Shown here one piece after another: positions 24,491-37,293 of a DNA stretch of 64,000 nucleotides (positions are counted from its first letter, which is position 1; every line of letters starts with the position of its first letter). The DNA comes from Corylus avellana (lineage: Eukaryota; Streptophyta; Magnoliopsida; Fagales; Betulaceae), in the NCBI RefSeq assembly GCF_901000735.1, contig NC_081547.1, positions 16,848,217-16,912,216 of the forward strand. Direction: 5' to 3'. Made by a program: the position numbers and the translations under genes. The notes beneath the pieces are model-generated. The model saw nothing but the letters and a program-made list of their open reading frames with translations, did not search any database and was not told where the DNA came from.

Positions 24491-26520
24491 TAATATTTGT
24501 ATACCATTGAGACCTTATTGCAAATCAGTATAACCATATGAAGTATTAGGAACTGATTTTATATTTTTCGCCTGATTTTGCAACATTTTCATCAATTTCA
24601 AAGGTCAAATAGCTTGGGTGGCTTTATTTGGATTGAGGTTTGTTAAGACCAATTGAGGTATAACTTCAACCGTTAGTGACATTGGTTAAGTGGTCTCAAG
24701 GCAATTCTCATGTGATTAGGCACACACTAGGGAGCGAATGGAAATCTCACAATGGGAATCACTCACTCCTAATTAGTGTTAATCACTTTGGGTCCTATTG
24801 ATGCCCTGGTAAGGTTGTGTCAAGTTATGATTCAATGGATCTTGAGGGAATGCTTGTGGTTCTTCCCCATCTATGCCCCTCTTGACCAATTTATAGAGGT
24901 AATGAGCAATTTCCAATGAGTATATGCTACTATGGTAACATCCAAGTAGTTCTAGCGTGTTAGAGTTGCCTTTAGGTCTAAGATACGGATTGAACTGATG
25001 ATTATTGAAAGAAATGTCTTGCAAGTTGCAACAATCTAATTATGCTTGCATATTGTACAAGGAGAAAACAATAGTGGTATGCATCTTAGCCTTGATTCTA
25101 CATATCCCCTTAGGATGTGTTGGTTTCTATCCTAAGGTTTATCTAAAGTTTCAATACGGACAAAAATTTCTTGGTGCAAATTTTGGGTCGAGTTCTTCAT
25201 TTTGCTCTTCGGGTCTTCTAAGGTGGGCTTTCACAAATCGATGATGGTAGGGTCCTTATGAGTTGCTGCAAAACAGGAGTGAGTGAGAAGATCTTCGGCC
25301 GAAGCCAAAGATCGTCTGATGCTTAAGTTAGCATGGGGTGAAAGGAGAGGATAAGGAATTAACCTGAGTTTTTGGTGTCTTATGGATCTTACCTTCTTGG
25401 TCAATCATTTTCCTATTTATATATGCCTTTTCTCATTTGCCTATGCAAAGTTTTTTTTTTTTTTTTTTGTGTGGCTCTTTTGGTTGAGGGTTTTATGCAT
25501 TATTCTTGTCAGGCGGTTGAATTGTGATGTGACTGATTACTAAAATGCCAGGGACTATGTGTCTCCATAGGGAAGAATCCACACTTGTCACCTGACTTGC
25601 GTACATGAAGTGAGCTCAAGAAGCGCATGATTGACACGACACCTACTTTCACACACGGGTTGTCATTGAAGAGTGCAAAATGTATACACATTGTCCATTG
25701 TAGGTAATTTGTTGGCTTCTGAGATTGGGGATGTTACTACTCGGAGACCTGCCAAGTATTGTCTTCCCATAATCTATACGGCCTGTAAGATTGAGTACGC
25801 TATGGGGTTCCGATTAGTTCTCATGATGTGTAATTATTATTCTTTAATGCAAAAAGACCCTTGTCACGTTTATATGATGGCTTGTGATGTGTACGACATG
25901 GCGATCCCTTAATTAGTCATTTCTTCTATTGATAATTCAAAGATACGTCTTTGCCACAAGTCTCATCGTGCGTCAGGCATGGAAAAACGTGTGGAAAAAC
26001 TTCATAGGCTCGTCTGGGACTTCAACTGGCCAACTCGAGCCCCAATCCTTCAGGACAAACCGCCAACAGAGAAGGATTCCTTCGATCATGGTTGGGCTTC
26101 CATAAGAGGGTTGCTCCTTAATATTGCGATCAGATTGGGCCTTCGCTATCAGGCCAATCCCTAAAACTTTCAAACTAGGTTGGAGGGGATTGCCTCCAAC
26201 CCATTCTAATTGTGACAACCCCTTGATAAAATATATGATGTTTTTTTGAAAACATATCACATGTAATGCGAATTGTCGCAGTGGCATAGCAATACTGCAG
26301 TATGCCATGAACTTGTGTATTAACCTGATTGATAATATAATAAGTCTCATAAAGCTATATGCATAATCCATGATTCACCAGAGTTTATATCTATGCAGCG
26401 GAAATTAAATGACATTAGACATGACATAACACATTTAGAGTTGTTTAATACATCTATGTAAATAAAGTTTTACATGCAAAAGAATGACTACATAAAAGTG
26501 TCACAAGCGACGTAAGCCAT
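24491..26520. other. Probable decayed LTR-retrotransposon sequence, no gene
   Basis: No conserved protein was recognised on either strand. A TATA-like CCTATTTATATATGCC at about 25420-25436, preceded by GC-richer sequence and followed by CTCGTCTGGGACTTCAACTG near 26010, is reminiscent of an LTR. TGTGACAACCCC near 26212 looks like a Gypsy LTR terminus. The assignment is inference only; no primer-binding site or paired LTR was found. Confidence 0.3.
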
Positions 26521-26530
26521 ATACAAAATA

Positions 26531-27099
26531 GGGAAAAATGCATTTTACCCCCTAGAAATTTGAGGTCTTTTCGAATTTGAACTACAATGTTTAAAAATTT
26601 GCAATGTACTTTCCGAAGATTTTAAAAATTTGCAATTAAAACCCTTCGTCACTCATTGCCATCTAAGTAGACGAAAAGTCCATCACGTGCGTCTCACGTG
26701 ATATTTTTAGGCTGAGTCTCTCCATATTGCACCCAACCCACTGCATGAAATGACCACAGTGCCCCTCATAATGTACGCCTGTTTTTAACAAAGTTGTGAA
26801 GCTCCGTTTGTTTGCAAACCTACCCACACGACAGCATTCCAACACCCACTCGATAGCGACTCAGCACATAACCCAAGTTGAGGACAAAGCATCATTTTCT
26901 TCTTCGTGGTTCTCGTCTTTCTTTGACCAAGAGCACAGACTTTCTTAGGAGGTATGCCCAAGACATTAGAATTACCTCATTTTCCTGTAATTTTCAAGTT
27001 AGAGTTAAAGTTAGGGTTTTGAGTAAAATTAAGGGTTTTGGGGGAATATTGTGAGTTCTTGTAATTATTTTGTTGTGTAGTTCTTAAATTACTTGTATA
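26531..27099 (+). repeat. Left terminal inverted repeat of the MULE
   Basis: Pairs with 30448-31035. It contains a CACGTG palindrome near 26684, also present as CACGTG in the right copy. The inner limit is TTAAATTACTTGTATA. Small indels separate the two arms, so they have been diverging since insertion. Confidence 0.85.
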
Positions 27100-27799
27100 A
27101 TTTAGTACTTCTCATTAATTTGTGAAATTTCGATTTGTAAAATTACTTGTATATTTTAGGGTTTTCTCTGACATTGATAGATCATGGTAGTTTGGTTGCT
27201 TTCAAATGTGATCAAACAATAAAATAAATAGTACTTAGTAAAATTTGTAAAATTTGTCTTTGCAACAAGCTTTTAGTAAAATTTGTGAATCATTATTATT
27301 AGTATTGATCATAATCTAACAATGCAACAGATTATAATTGACATGATGCTTCTAGAGATTAGCAAAACTGTAGAGAAGAAACTCTATGAAAATTACCCTA
27401 CCATTTTTTAACAGAAACCCTTCTTTTTTAGATAATTATGTAACTATTCAAAATATGGTCTTAAAATTGAAGCACATATGTGTACTCCATTTTTAGCTGT
27501 AACACAGGTTCATAAAACAAACATCATATAATATCAGCATGTGATCATGTTGTACACTTCCATAATATCTTACATATCTAAGAACAGTGAAGCATACTAT
27601 ACCAATGACTTGCTCTTAATTAATGTACAAGTAGACTAATTATGTATTAGTATATCATATAGGCCATTACCCAAAATAATATTATTATTTTTGGTAGCAC
27701 TGAACATAATACCTCTATACCTCTATGTGTAGCAATATGATTTTTGGTATGGTTGATAATTGACATTCTACCTCTATATGAACATAATACCAGAACACG

Positions 27800-27963
27800 A
27801 TGGATACCTCAAATGAAGGTACAAGCTTTTTTGGTTCAGCTTATAGCAGTGTTTCATCTTCGGTGCAGCGCCTTTGCTTCTGCGAGCAGCCCACTGTTGT
27901 CAAAACTGCCAATACTGAGAAAAATTTTGGAAGGAGGTTTGTGAGTTGGGAAAATTGGAAGGC
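27800..27963 (+). pseudogene. GRF-type zinc-finger fragment inside the MULE
   Basis: Starts ATG GAT ACC and encodes about 54 residues. The stretch RLCFCEQPTVVKTANTEKNF followed by GRRF resembles the GRF zinc finger (CxC...NxGRRFxxC). Here the third cysteine is replaced and the sequence stops before the fourth, so zinc binding is probably lost. It reads toward the mudrA-like gene, giving a convergent two-gene layout. GRF-finger proteins are commonly associated with plant transposons. Whether it was an accessory gene of this element or a capture is unknown. Confidence 0.55.
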
Positions 27964-28047
27964 AAGTACTTGATATTTTATGTAATCAGGATATGAACCT
28001 TCATTGTGTACTGTTTTTTTTTTTTAGTTTATTTAGATTGGTGATTA

Positions 28048-29454
28048 TTAGTTGTGATGTGTTTTGCAGATTAGGAGTTTGCCCTTGAATGGTCCTTTTA
28101 GGAAGCATACGTCTACCCCTATGACATGCCTACAATCCTCTAAAAAGCCTGTCTTCATGGCTGCTAGAGAAACATATATTCTTTGAAATTTTGGAGCTGA
28201 ATTTGGATTTGGTCTGTCCACTTTAATCATAACACAGCTTCTATTGTTAGTCTGCCTCAAGGTTTCACAATAGTCTCACAGCCTCCCATATTGATCCTCA
28301 AGCTTCCCATATATCTTTTTTTTTTGCCTTCCTCCTAGCTCTATACATCTTGCTTTGATTTACATCCACACTCCATTTATCCTTAACTTTATGTTGGATT
28401 ACATCCAAAGGCATGTTGGCTGAACCCTAAACTTCTTAATTAGCTTGTTGGCTATCCAAGTTGAGTTGACTTTGGTGTTTTTGTAGTTCTGACCACAAAT
28501 GCGTTTAGAGTTTAAGGATCTTACTTGAAATGATTCTTCATCAGACATCTTTCTTGTATACACCCGGTACTTACATTTGGCATCTCTACATACCACTACG
28601 CACTTCCTTGTTTCATTTAAAAAAAAAAAAAAAAAAAAAACTGATGTCCTTCCCCTCTTAAGGTTATACACCCTCATAGCTTCCCTAAACATTTGAATGT
28701 TTGGGAATTTCATCTCAAGATGAATGACTGGATTATCTAGATTCACAACATGGAAATCTAATGTGGGTGCAAATATGGTTTCATCATCTTCATCACTAAT
28801 GACTGGCGACTCAAGTATATCACTCCTACCCATTTCCAAGGTGGTGTCTTCATCATCATCATCATCATCGTCAAATTTTTTTTAAAACTTACGACTATTA
28901 TTATCCCCTTTCATCTTCGTTTATAGCAGCCTCTCCCTCATCATCATCATTATCATGATCACTTCCATCATGATCACTATCTTCATCACATTCTTTATCA
29001 CTTTCTTCTACACCTTTCTCATCCCTATCATGTTCCTCACCCTGACACACAGCTATATTGGACTTGTTAGGTTTTGTTTTGGATGGTCCAACCCCACCAT
29101 CAACATCATCAACATCTATATTAAATAGATCTTCGTCATCACTAATCTTATCACGCCACCAAGGGTCATTAAGATCAACCCTTCCTTCATCCTCATCTTC
29201 ATCCTCTTATCATGGTCAGATGTAATCAAATGCAACCCATTAACTAGACTTTTATCAAGTCCTTGAAAAAATATTAAGTCCCCTGACTTGTCCACATAAT
29301 GTCCACATATAGCTTCCAATACAAAGTATGACAATTCATCAGGGTCAACACTTTTTGTATGGACTGCCACATCACCCCCCATGTATTCACATCCAACTTT
29401 CCTGTTGAATCTACCCCCATAATGGACCTCAAACACTAATTTTGAATTGGTCAT
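28048..29454 (-). pseudogene. mudrA-like MULE transposase, truncated
   Basis: It begins at an ATG at 29454 with a PB1-like N-terminal domain (FEVHYGGRFNRKVGCEYMGG). An Asp/Glu-rich linker follows (about 28850-29180). Then comes the MuDR DNA-binding region (FPNIQMFREAMRVYNLKRG, then CVVVCRDAKCKYRVYT, and WIANKLIKKFR). The start of the MULE transposase domain (FLEDCRHVIGVDVCFLKGPF) is last, and its Asp is the presumed first DDE residue. The rest of the catalytic domain is missing. A frameshift lies near 29195, and an A/T run near 28620-28640 has replaced residues with poly-Phe. A non-functional relic or deletion derivative. Confidence 0.85.
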
Positions 29455-30447
29455 CCTACAAAGTGAAATAATATTTGTAATAAACAAAATAAAAGATATA
29501 CAATTATAAGGGGTTAAATAAGGGACCACTACTTTTGGACAATAATAAAAGATATACAATACATTGGGGAAAAAAAAAAAAATTAATAGGGGACCACTAA
29601 TAATACAAGAATCGCAAAATGTAAATAACCCAACTAAATAGGGGACCACTAATCATGGAAGAATCACAAAATGTAAATAAATAATACTAATGTCTGGTAT
29701 TAAAAGGCATAAGCATTAATGTTTCCATATATTATTTACTTATATTTTTTATCATTTATTTATTCATTCATTCACTCATTCATTTCTGATTTGACATTTG
29801 AAATTGCTTCAAGAATTAGCCGTTTCACTCAAATGGAATTAGAATATCCCAATTTGCTCAAACACCAAGACCTGAAACTCGTTCCTTCATTGACAAACCA
29901 CTCCCAAGAGAGGAGCAAACAAACAAATAGAATACAGAGGATTATAAAAGGCCTGTTTCTTTTAGGCTTTCGAGAAACTTTTGCCACCTCCCCACCACTT
30001 ACATGGAGAATCTTTTAAATAAAAACAAGTCAAAACTTCCAACTACAAAAAGGTTACTTCACTTGTCACTAGCCCCACCTAACAATAAGAAAAGGATTAC
30101 AAAAGAGAGAAAGGCATTACACTAGATCGAATGATACATTAAGAAGATAAAGAAAAGGAAAGTTGATTCATGTTTCCTTATCTTACTGCATGTGATTCCA
30201 GAGAAGGAAATAACTTATTAGCTCCTGGCCTCAAAATAATCCATTAATTTTACTTGTTTAAGTAAAGAAAACATTATCTTTACTAAAATTGTGATTTTAG
30301 TGGTCCCCTAAAATTGTCGTTTGAAAGAGTGTGCTTAAAGGACTCTTCCATGATTACTGATCCCCTAATCATTTGTTTACATGATGTATAAACAGAACCC
30401 AACTAACCATTCACATTTGTAAGCAACAAAACTACCATCATCTAAAC

Positions 30448-31035
30448 TATACAAGTAATTTAAGAACTACACAACAAAATAAATTACAAGAACCCACAAT
30501 ATTCCCCCAAAACCCCCAATTTTACTCAAAATCCTAACTTTAACTCTTGCTCAAAAATTACACGAAAATGAGGTGATTTTAATGTGTTGGGCAAACCTTC
30601 TAAGAAAGCCAACTTCACGACAATTTATGTGCTCTTGGTCAAAGAAAGACGAGAACAACGAAGAAGAAAACGATGCTTTGTCCTCAACTTGGGTTTGCTG
30701 TTGTCGTCGTTGTTGATTGGGTGTTGAAGTGTTGTAACGTGGGTGGGTTTGCAAACAAATGGAGCTTCACAACTTTGTTAAAAATAGGTGTGGGTTTAAT
30801 GAGGGGCACTGTGGTCATTTCACATAGCGGGTTGGGTGCAATATGGGAAGACTTACCCTAAAAGTATCACATGAGACGCACGTGATGGACTTTTCGTCTA
30901 CTTAGACGACAATGAGTGACAGAGGGTTTTAATTGCAAATTTTTGAAACATTAGAAGGGTATATTGCAAATTTTTAAACATTGGGGTTCAAATTGAAAAA
31001 GCCCTCAAACTTTAAGGGGAAAAGTGCATTTTTCC
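30448..31035 (-). repeat. Right terminal inverted repeat of the MULE
   Basis: Inverse copy of 26531-27099, ending TGCATTTTTCC and followed directly by the target duplication ATACAAAATA. Confidence 0.85.
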
Positions 31036-31070
31036 ATACAAAATAATAAAGTCTAAACATATACATCAAA

Positions 31071-34000
31071 GGCTCTGTTTAGCAAAAGCAATGGCCCAGA
31101 CACTGTTCAATGTCTGACCCATTGACCATTTTTCCCCTCAAAATTTGTCATCTTTTTTACCATATTGCCCCTCTTATTGAATTTTTTCCACAGAAATTAA
31201 AATCCCACGTATCAGCTCAGCATCTCCCCAACCCCCCCCCAACACTATCACACGCGTCCCCCCCTGCGCACACCCAGTTTCTCCCCCCCCCACATTAGCC
31301 CCCACACATATCAGCCTAGGCGTCTCCTCCCCTACTGCTCGCCAACTTTTCCTCTTGCCCTGCCAAAGCGGGCATCCGCCCCTTGCGGCTGCATTCTCTC
31401 TTGCTTTCGACCAATCTACCAGTACAGTTCAGCTTCCGCGAATTCCGAATCTTCTCAACAAAGAATCTCTGAAGACATTTCACTTCCACAGAGCCACCCT
31501 ATGCATAGCCATAGGGCTCTGTAAACAGCTTTACAGCTATTTCATTTGGCGTCATGTGCACAATGCCTGGACCTGGTCAGCTGACTTCATGTATATTAGA
31601 GGCTTCACCTCACAAAAATCCCGAGCACCCATCCACATTGCGTTCTGCCGGTGTAGCTAGACGCTAGTCTCGGTGGACAAGACCTCCAGCCATGGCTCCA
31701 CGCACACGATCACGATCGAAGGTACTGCATATAGATTTTTGGCTATCTTGTGTAAAATTTTATTTTGTTAGTTTGTTTTTCTCCCATATATAGCATGTAG
31801 TCTTCTTATGTATTATTCGCCGGTTGGGTTTTGGTAGCTATTATGTTCAGTGTTCTTTCAAGCTTGAGAAATTGTCGGCTGAAGATATTTTCAAGGGTGA
31901 GCAATAATCTAAGAAACCCATAAACCAGCAATCAAAATTATCGGGACAATGGGGACTTTTTGTTTTGGGGTGGTTTTGATCGTAAGAAGAAAAACGCGAA
32001 GTAGAAAATTAGTACATTTATTTTTTTCCCAGTTGTGTTTGTCTGAATTGTTGTTTCTTGTGGATTGGAAAAGTTTGGACCTTGGGTGGTTTATGTTATC
32101 TTTTTATTTTTTATTTTTTTGTTTTCTTTGGGTTTTCTCGGGAACAAAGTACAGTTTTGACTTGGAAGCCAAAAAAATAGCCGAGAAATTGTACTTTGTT
32201 TTTTCAATTATTTTCTTCACTTTCTTACTTGAGGCAGCAGGACTGCATTATCTACCCATTTGTTCTGTTATACAATCATACTCTTAAAATTCATCAAGTT
32301 TTGTCCCATTGTTTTGAGCATAAATTAGATTATTTTCTTATATTCAGATTCTTTATTTGTGTAAATCTAGATAGCTATATGAAGTTTTTGCATCAATGAG
32401 AGATGGAAGAAGACGCTACTTACATTGACAACATTGCTTAACAAATTTTTTGGACTTGGCACTCCATTAAAACATATTTAAATTGGAGGTGAGCTGCTCA
32501 TCCATAATATAGACAAACGATGCAAAACAATACATGTTGAATTTGATTTTCTAAGTACAACAGATCATTTTAGTAATAAATCATTAAAGAACCAAGTTAA
32601 CTCATGCAAATACATCTCTTTTTTTTAATATAAGTCATGGAAATACATCTGACATGTCAAAATTAGAAAAAAGTCAAAGTTTAATGAATCATCTCAACTA
32701 TGAAGGAAAACAATTCAAGAGTCTCTAGTAAGTGTACATATAGGATCTTGACCAGACATATTGATACTGAGAAATAAATCATTTTCCACATCCATTTAAA
32801 TGAAAAAGGTCAAACTAAATGTTGAAAGCCAGGTTGGTTTACAAACTATTGCAATGTTAAAGGCTCATAATTCCTTAAGGACCAAATATAAACCAACCCA
32901 AAGTTGAAGGGTTAAAAAATTGCCTCCCCCAACCCTACCCAACCAAAAAAAAATTATAATTTCAGGGGAATATGTCAATACCAACGATTACTCACAAGGT
33001 TAGCCTTAAAAGTATGATTAATGGTTTTAGAGAAAGCAATATAGGAGAAAATGTCCAAGTAATTAATCCTTCAAATTTGAGAAGCAGTTTTTCATCATAA
33101 GTCCCACATGTTAGAACCAAAAAGCTCTAGTGCATGTGATTTTTAACATAAATATTTAACACAAAGACAAAGTAAGAATCTAACAACAGTTGAATTGATG
33201 AAGAACTGTAAACAACACTGTATTCTTAACAAAATCAGATTTAAGACTTCCATGGAATATATAAAGTTTAATCTGAGGCAGAAAATTGGAGGAAATAGTT
33301 GGATAACATCAGAAAGTAATGAACAACCAACACACAGAAGACTTTAATTTAGATTTAAAGCACTACTGCTCCACTTTTTTTTTAGGGTGGGGGGGTCAAT
33401 GACAAAGTAGATCATCTTGTGAATATAGAGTTCTGTACTCAGTGATAGTGCTCATGCATGGAGTATAGAGATGCAATATTAAGATTTTGTGCTCATCTTA
33501 TTTCAATTGAAAGAGCAAAGTACAGTTTCTCGGCTATTTTTTTTGGCTTCCAAGTCACTTTCTTTGAGTGCCAAGCTAAAGACATTTGTATTGTTGTCCT
33601 TTTATTATTTGTTGCATTTAGCGTTTTGATGTCTTCTTTTTTTTGGCTAGGGTTTAGGGTAATGTTGCTCTTCCTTCCATGCATCTTACGTTTTGAAGTG
33701 TTTGGCTGCCGAGAAAGAAGAGGGAAAGGAAAGTGGTGACTTTTCTTTCTTTTCTCCCTCTCTTTTTTATATGTGGGTTTTAGGTTTTTCTTTTGACTTC
33801 AAAATTAGAAAAAGTTATTTTCCTCTATTTTCTCAGAAGCCAAACCAATTCTTTACATTGACTCAGTTTATTCTATTCTTGTTTACTTATAATTATTTTT
33901 TCTGTTAAGTTTTGCTGAAATGTTTTCCGGCATTTTTCTTGTCATATACACTGAAACTTGGGCTTTACTTGTAAAAGTGCATTTGGAACAGTCTTTCTTT

Positions 34001-35658
34001 TTTCATTTTTTCATTTTTTTTTTGGGAGGCTATATAATAATCTTGGGTTTTGCATGTATGCATGTATGTTGGTTTTGCTATATAAGTAAATTTTATCGCT
34101 TTCTCTTCTTGGGCTTATTTTGTACTTCTAATCAAAATATGTTGCTTCTCGAGATGTTGGAAATTTATATGCTTAGTTGCAAATGGATAAAAAGAAAAAT
34201 AAAAAAATGACGCTTTGTTTGCTTGCCATAAAAAAAATTGGCCATAATTATGCTAAATATGTGTATCTGTGTGTTGTTTTTGGTATTAGGGTATTTCATC
34301 AATTATGCTAAATATGCCTCCACTTTCTGATTAGTTGGCATTAATGTTGGTCTCATTTAATTTTCAGTTCGGCAAGTATTACTTGCAACAACAACAATCC
34401 AACAACTTCATGGTAGGTTACTTATTTTATATCAAAGCTTGCTTCAATTCTAAATTGTTTGTGCCTAACTTATTTTTCTGCTTATTGTAAATATGTCGTA
34501 TCACAATTCACATAATCGTATATATTAGTTTGAGTGTCTACATAAAAGTTTAGTTTTGTGTTGACTGTGGTTGGTAGATAAGTGTCATACATGATTTGTG
34601 CACATTGTTATGCTGTTTTCTATACATATTCGTAGATGTCGTTCTTTAGCACTCCTCGTAAGTCTCCTCGAAAGGTTGGGATGCAAACCCCATCCCCACC
34701 AGAATTTCTCATCCTGTAGGCAAATGTGAAATGAGAACAAGAGCACGAGGATATCCTGGTGCATATTCTTTGCAACTGCCAAGATGAAGGAGTTCGCCCG
34801 CCCTTTGTGAAGCATGTGGCGGGCATCATGAACAAGTTAAACAAACCAAACCAACCATAGATGGAAAAGTAGATTTTAGCATTACTTTTCAATCAATCCA
34901 TTCAACCATCCAAATACTAAAGAGTCATTCGAACCTTAAACAAATGATTAACAAATCCATATTCAACCATCACTTAGTATAAGCAAAATTAACAAAAACA
35001 ACCCCAAAAAAATCTTCACGGAAAATGAACAGCAAGACAAACAAATCAGAGGGGCAGTAAAAATCAACCAATAACCCAATCAAGATTACACAAAATCCCC
35101 ACAAACAAAAAAGAAAATCCACCAATCCAACACACTATCTTGAAACACTACCTGAAACAGATATGAGAATTCAAAACCAAAAGCCCAAACGAAAAATTGG
35201 AAAACAAGAAAATTGCAATACGACGATAATCATTTAAGAAAGAGAGATTATTGGACCTTTAACATTGCATTAGATTTGGTATAAAGGAGAGAAGGCTTTC
35301 ACCCTTAGCTTCAAAGTTCTGTAAATGAAGTGTAGCTCACAATGGATAGCTGGCTTTCCGTCTCTCTTCCCCTTTCCAAAAACCCAAACCCAAATCTTCT
35401 TCTTCTTTTTCCTCCCTGTGCGTTGGCTGTGAAGACGTGATCGGGGGATGCGAGTTTGGGAGTGGGGGGTGAAATGGGCTCTCCAGTTTTCGCAAGGGTC
35501 AGTGCTGAGTCATGAAGGAGAAGACAGGGAGCTGGAGGAAATGGCCCAGCGCTGGAAAACAAATGAAGGGTAATAGGGTAATTGTACATTAGGGAAAAGA
35601 GCCACAATTTTTTTAAACAGTGTCTAGGCTAGGCCATTGCTTTTGCCAAACACCACCC
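31071..35658. mobile_element. Probable PIF/Harbinger-like DNA transposon, no transposase
   Basis: The left end GGCTCTGTTTAGCAAAAGCA (31071) and the inverse of the right end (GTGTTTGGCAAAAGCAATGG, about 35614-35658) share an imperfect inverted repeat of about 40 bp. GGcnnTGTTTGGC-type termini are typical of PIF/Harbinger, but the expected TWA duplication is not seen (AAA on both sides), so classification is tentative. The interior has pyrimidine-rich and T-rich stretches, an internal inverted repeat of about 50 bp (32151-32205 and 33518-33568), and a possible three-exon small ORF (31692-34718). No transposase was recognised, so it would be non-autonomous. Confidence 0.5.
31692..34718 (+). other. 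Possible small spliced ORF (52 codons) in the DNA transposon
   Basis: Three segments keep phase 0 across plausible GT-AG junctions: an ATG exon ending at GATCGAAG before GTACTG (about 31692-31721), 34368-34412 after TTTTCAG, and 34636-34718 after CGTAG. They read MAPRTRSRSK, then FGKYYLQQQQSNNFM, then MSFFSTPRKSPRKVGMQTPS and onward to a TAG at 34716. The product would be basic and Ser/Pro-rich, with no recognised domain. The very long first intron and small size make this speculative. Confidence 0.2.
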
Positions 35659-35979
35659 AAATGTCTACACAGAAGAGGGGCAACAACGTGGCCCGACAAA
35701 AGACATCTGGCACGCCATGGCCTCAATTATAGTAGTAGCCCAAATACATGGTTACTAGGTCCTCAACAAGGGTCTCTGTACCTGCATCAATAACATTGTA
35801 TACACCATGGGAATCACTACGACCAATGGCATAGGGGGAGATATGAGCCTGCCTTTTCAGTAATAGAGACCTTAGAAGTATAAAACTTATTGGATTTCTT
35901 CTCAAATGGGCCAACGCATCATCACTACATACATTTACAATAACAACTACATTAATAGCTATAATCGATAGGGTAAACA

Positions 35980-37293
35980 TGTAACGCCCCCAGAAATGGC
36001 CTTGGCCAATTTGGAAGGATTACTAACAATTGCCCCAATTCAGCTAACTGATAGCTAACTAGGGAATCACCCCTCTTTAGCATAATCAGAGTAAATGCAT
36101 ATGAATGTGAAATTAATAAATTTGAGGTATCTAAAAATCATAACATAAGCATGCATTATCATCGAACATAGACAGGGAGCTACTAATCAAGATGCAAATA
36201 TTCTAGTCAAACCTGAATTATGCAAACTAGACATTGGGTTATCTTAAATAACCTGACGTGCAAACATATGCGTGTGTTATCATTGATTGAAGACTTGGAG
36301 CTACTATTTAAAAAAGGGTAATCATACTAATCAAACTTGATATGGCGAACACACCACTAGCCTTTTCTAATAAGAGCACTCACAATGGAGTAGCTAAATA
36401 ACACTTTTATATAAAATTGCTAATCAGATTTGTAAAAAACCCCCTCACATTGGATTAGCAAAAAAAAAAAACAAAAATGCAAAATGGATATTTTGAGCAT
36501 TTGTGAACAGTGTCAGAATGCATCAAGCTCCTATCCTCAACTCATCACATAAGAATTCTCATCTTAGGCTCTTAATGAGTATATGTAAACATAACAAACC
36601 ATAATAGCATGCAATCAAACATGGAGTGGTTTTAAACATTTAAAAACCATTTCCTTTTCTTAAAGAAAATGATAACACAATTTATCAAGGCATTTTAAAG
36701 CTTGTAAAGAGCATAAAAATCATAAGCATACCATACAAACTAAGTAGATCCAGAAGAGTTTACCTTGAAGAAGGCAATCCACTTTTAAGCCTTCTTCTTC
36801 TCTCTCAAAAATCTCATCTCACTCTAGGGTTGGAGTTTCTGAGGTATGGATGGATTCTAAGGCGAGAACGAGGGGATTTATAGTGGGAGAAGGTGTGCAT
36901 GGGTTTAAAAAGGTAGAGAATGAGTTAAAATTACTTTTCAGACTCTTACCGAAAGTTTGGTGTACTATTGCACAATGGTTCTAGGGTTGCAAATCGAACA
37001 TTTTATTAATATCCATTGGTTCAGAACTTAGGCAACGAATGTTTGGTGTGGTCCGTGTGTGAATGTTCGCACTAGGGTTAGGTTTGAACATTCAGTGGTC
37101 CCCTAGTGAATGTTCGACCAGAAGCTAATTTTGGTCTTTTGGCTATTTTTCAACTAAAAGGGTTTTTCTCCCAAAAAGGTTGCACTCTAAGGATTAAAGC
37201 TCTTTAAAATTAAAGGGGGGCGTTTAGAGATTAAAACAAGCAATTTTTTTAATAAATCATCTTCTTAGGGTTTTTGGTATTTGGGGCATCACA
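35980..37293 (-). repeat. Solo Gypsy-type LTR
   Basis: On the minus strand it starts TGTGATGCCCC and ends GGGGGCGTTACA, the TG...CA and GCCCC/GGGGC termini common in plant Gypsy LTRs. A TATA-like CACTATAAATCCCC lies at about 36875-36888 on the same strand. No internal region or partner LTR is present, and the flanking bases (AAACA and CTTTT) do not form a target duplication. The segment at about 36365-36510 (GAGCACTCACAATGG start) may be a further small insertion. Confidence 0.5.

Larger units (their letters stand above)
26531..31035 (-). mobile_element. 4.5-kb Mutator-like element with very long TIRs
   Basis: The left end GGGAAAAATGCATTTTACCC (26531) and the right end GTGCATTTTTCC (to 31035) are inverse copies. 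A perfect 10-bp direct repeat, ATACAAAATA, flanks the element (26521-26530 and 31036-31045). The inverted repeats are about 570-590 bp (26531-27099 and 30448-31035). The interior has a mudrA-like gene on the minus strand and a convergent GRF-zinc-finger fragment on the plus strand. The transposase is cut off soon after the first catalytic aspartate, so this copy cannot make a complete enzyme. Confidence 0.92.
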
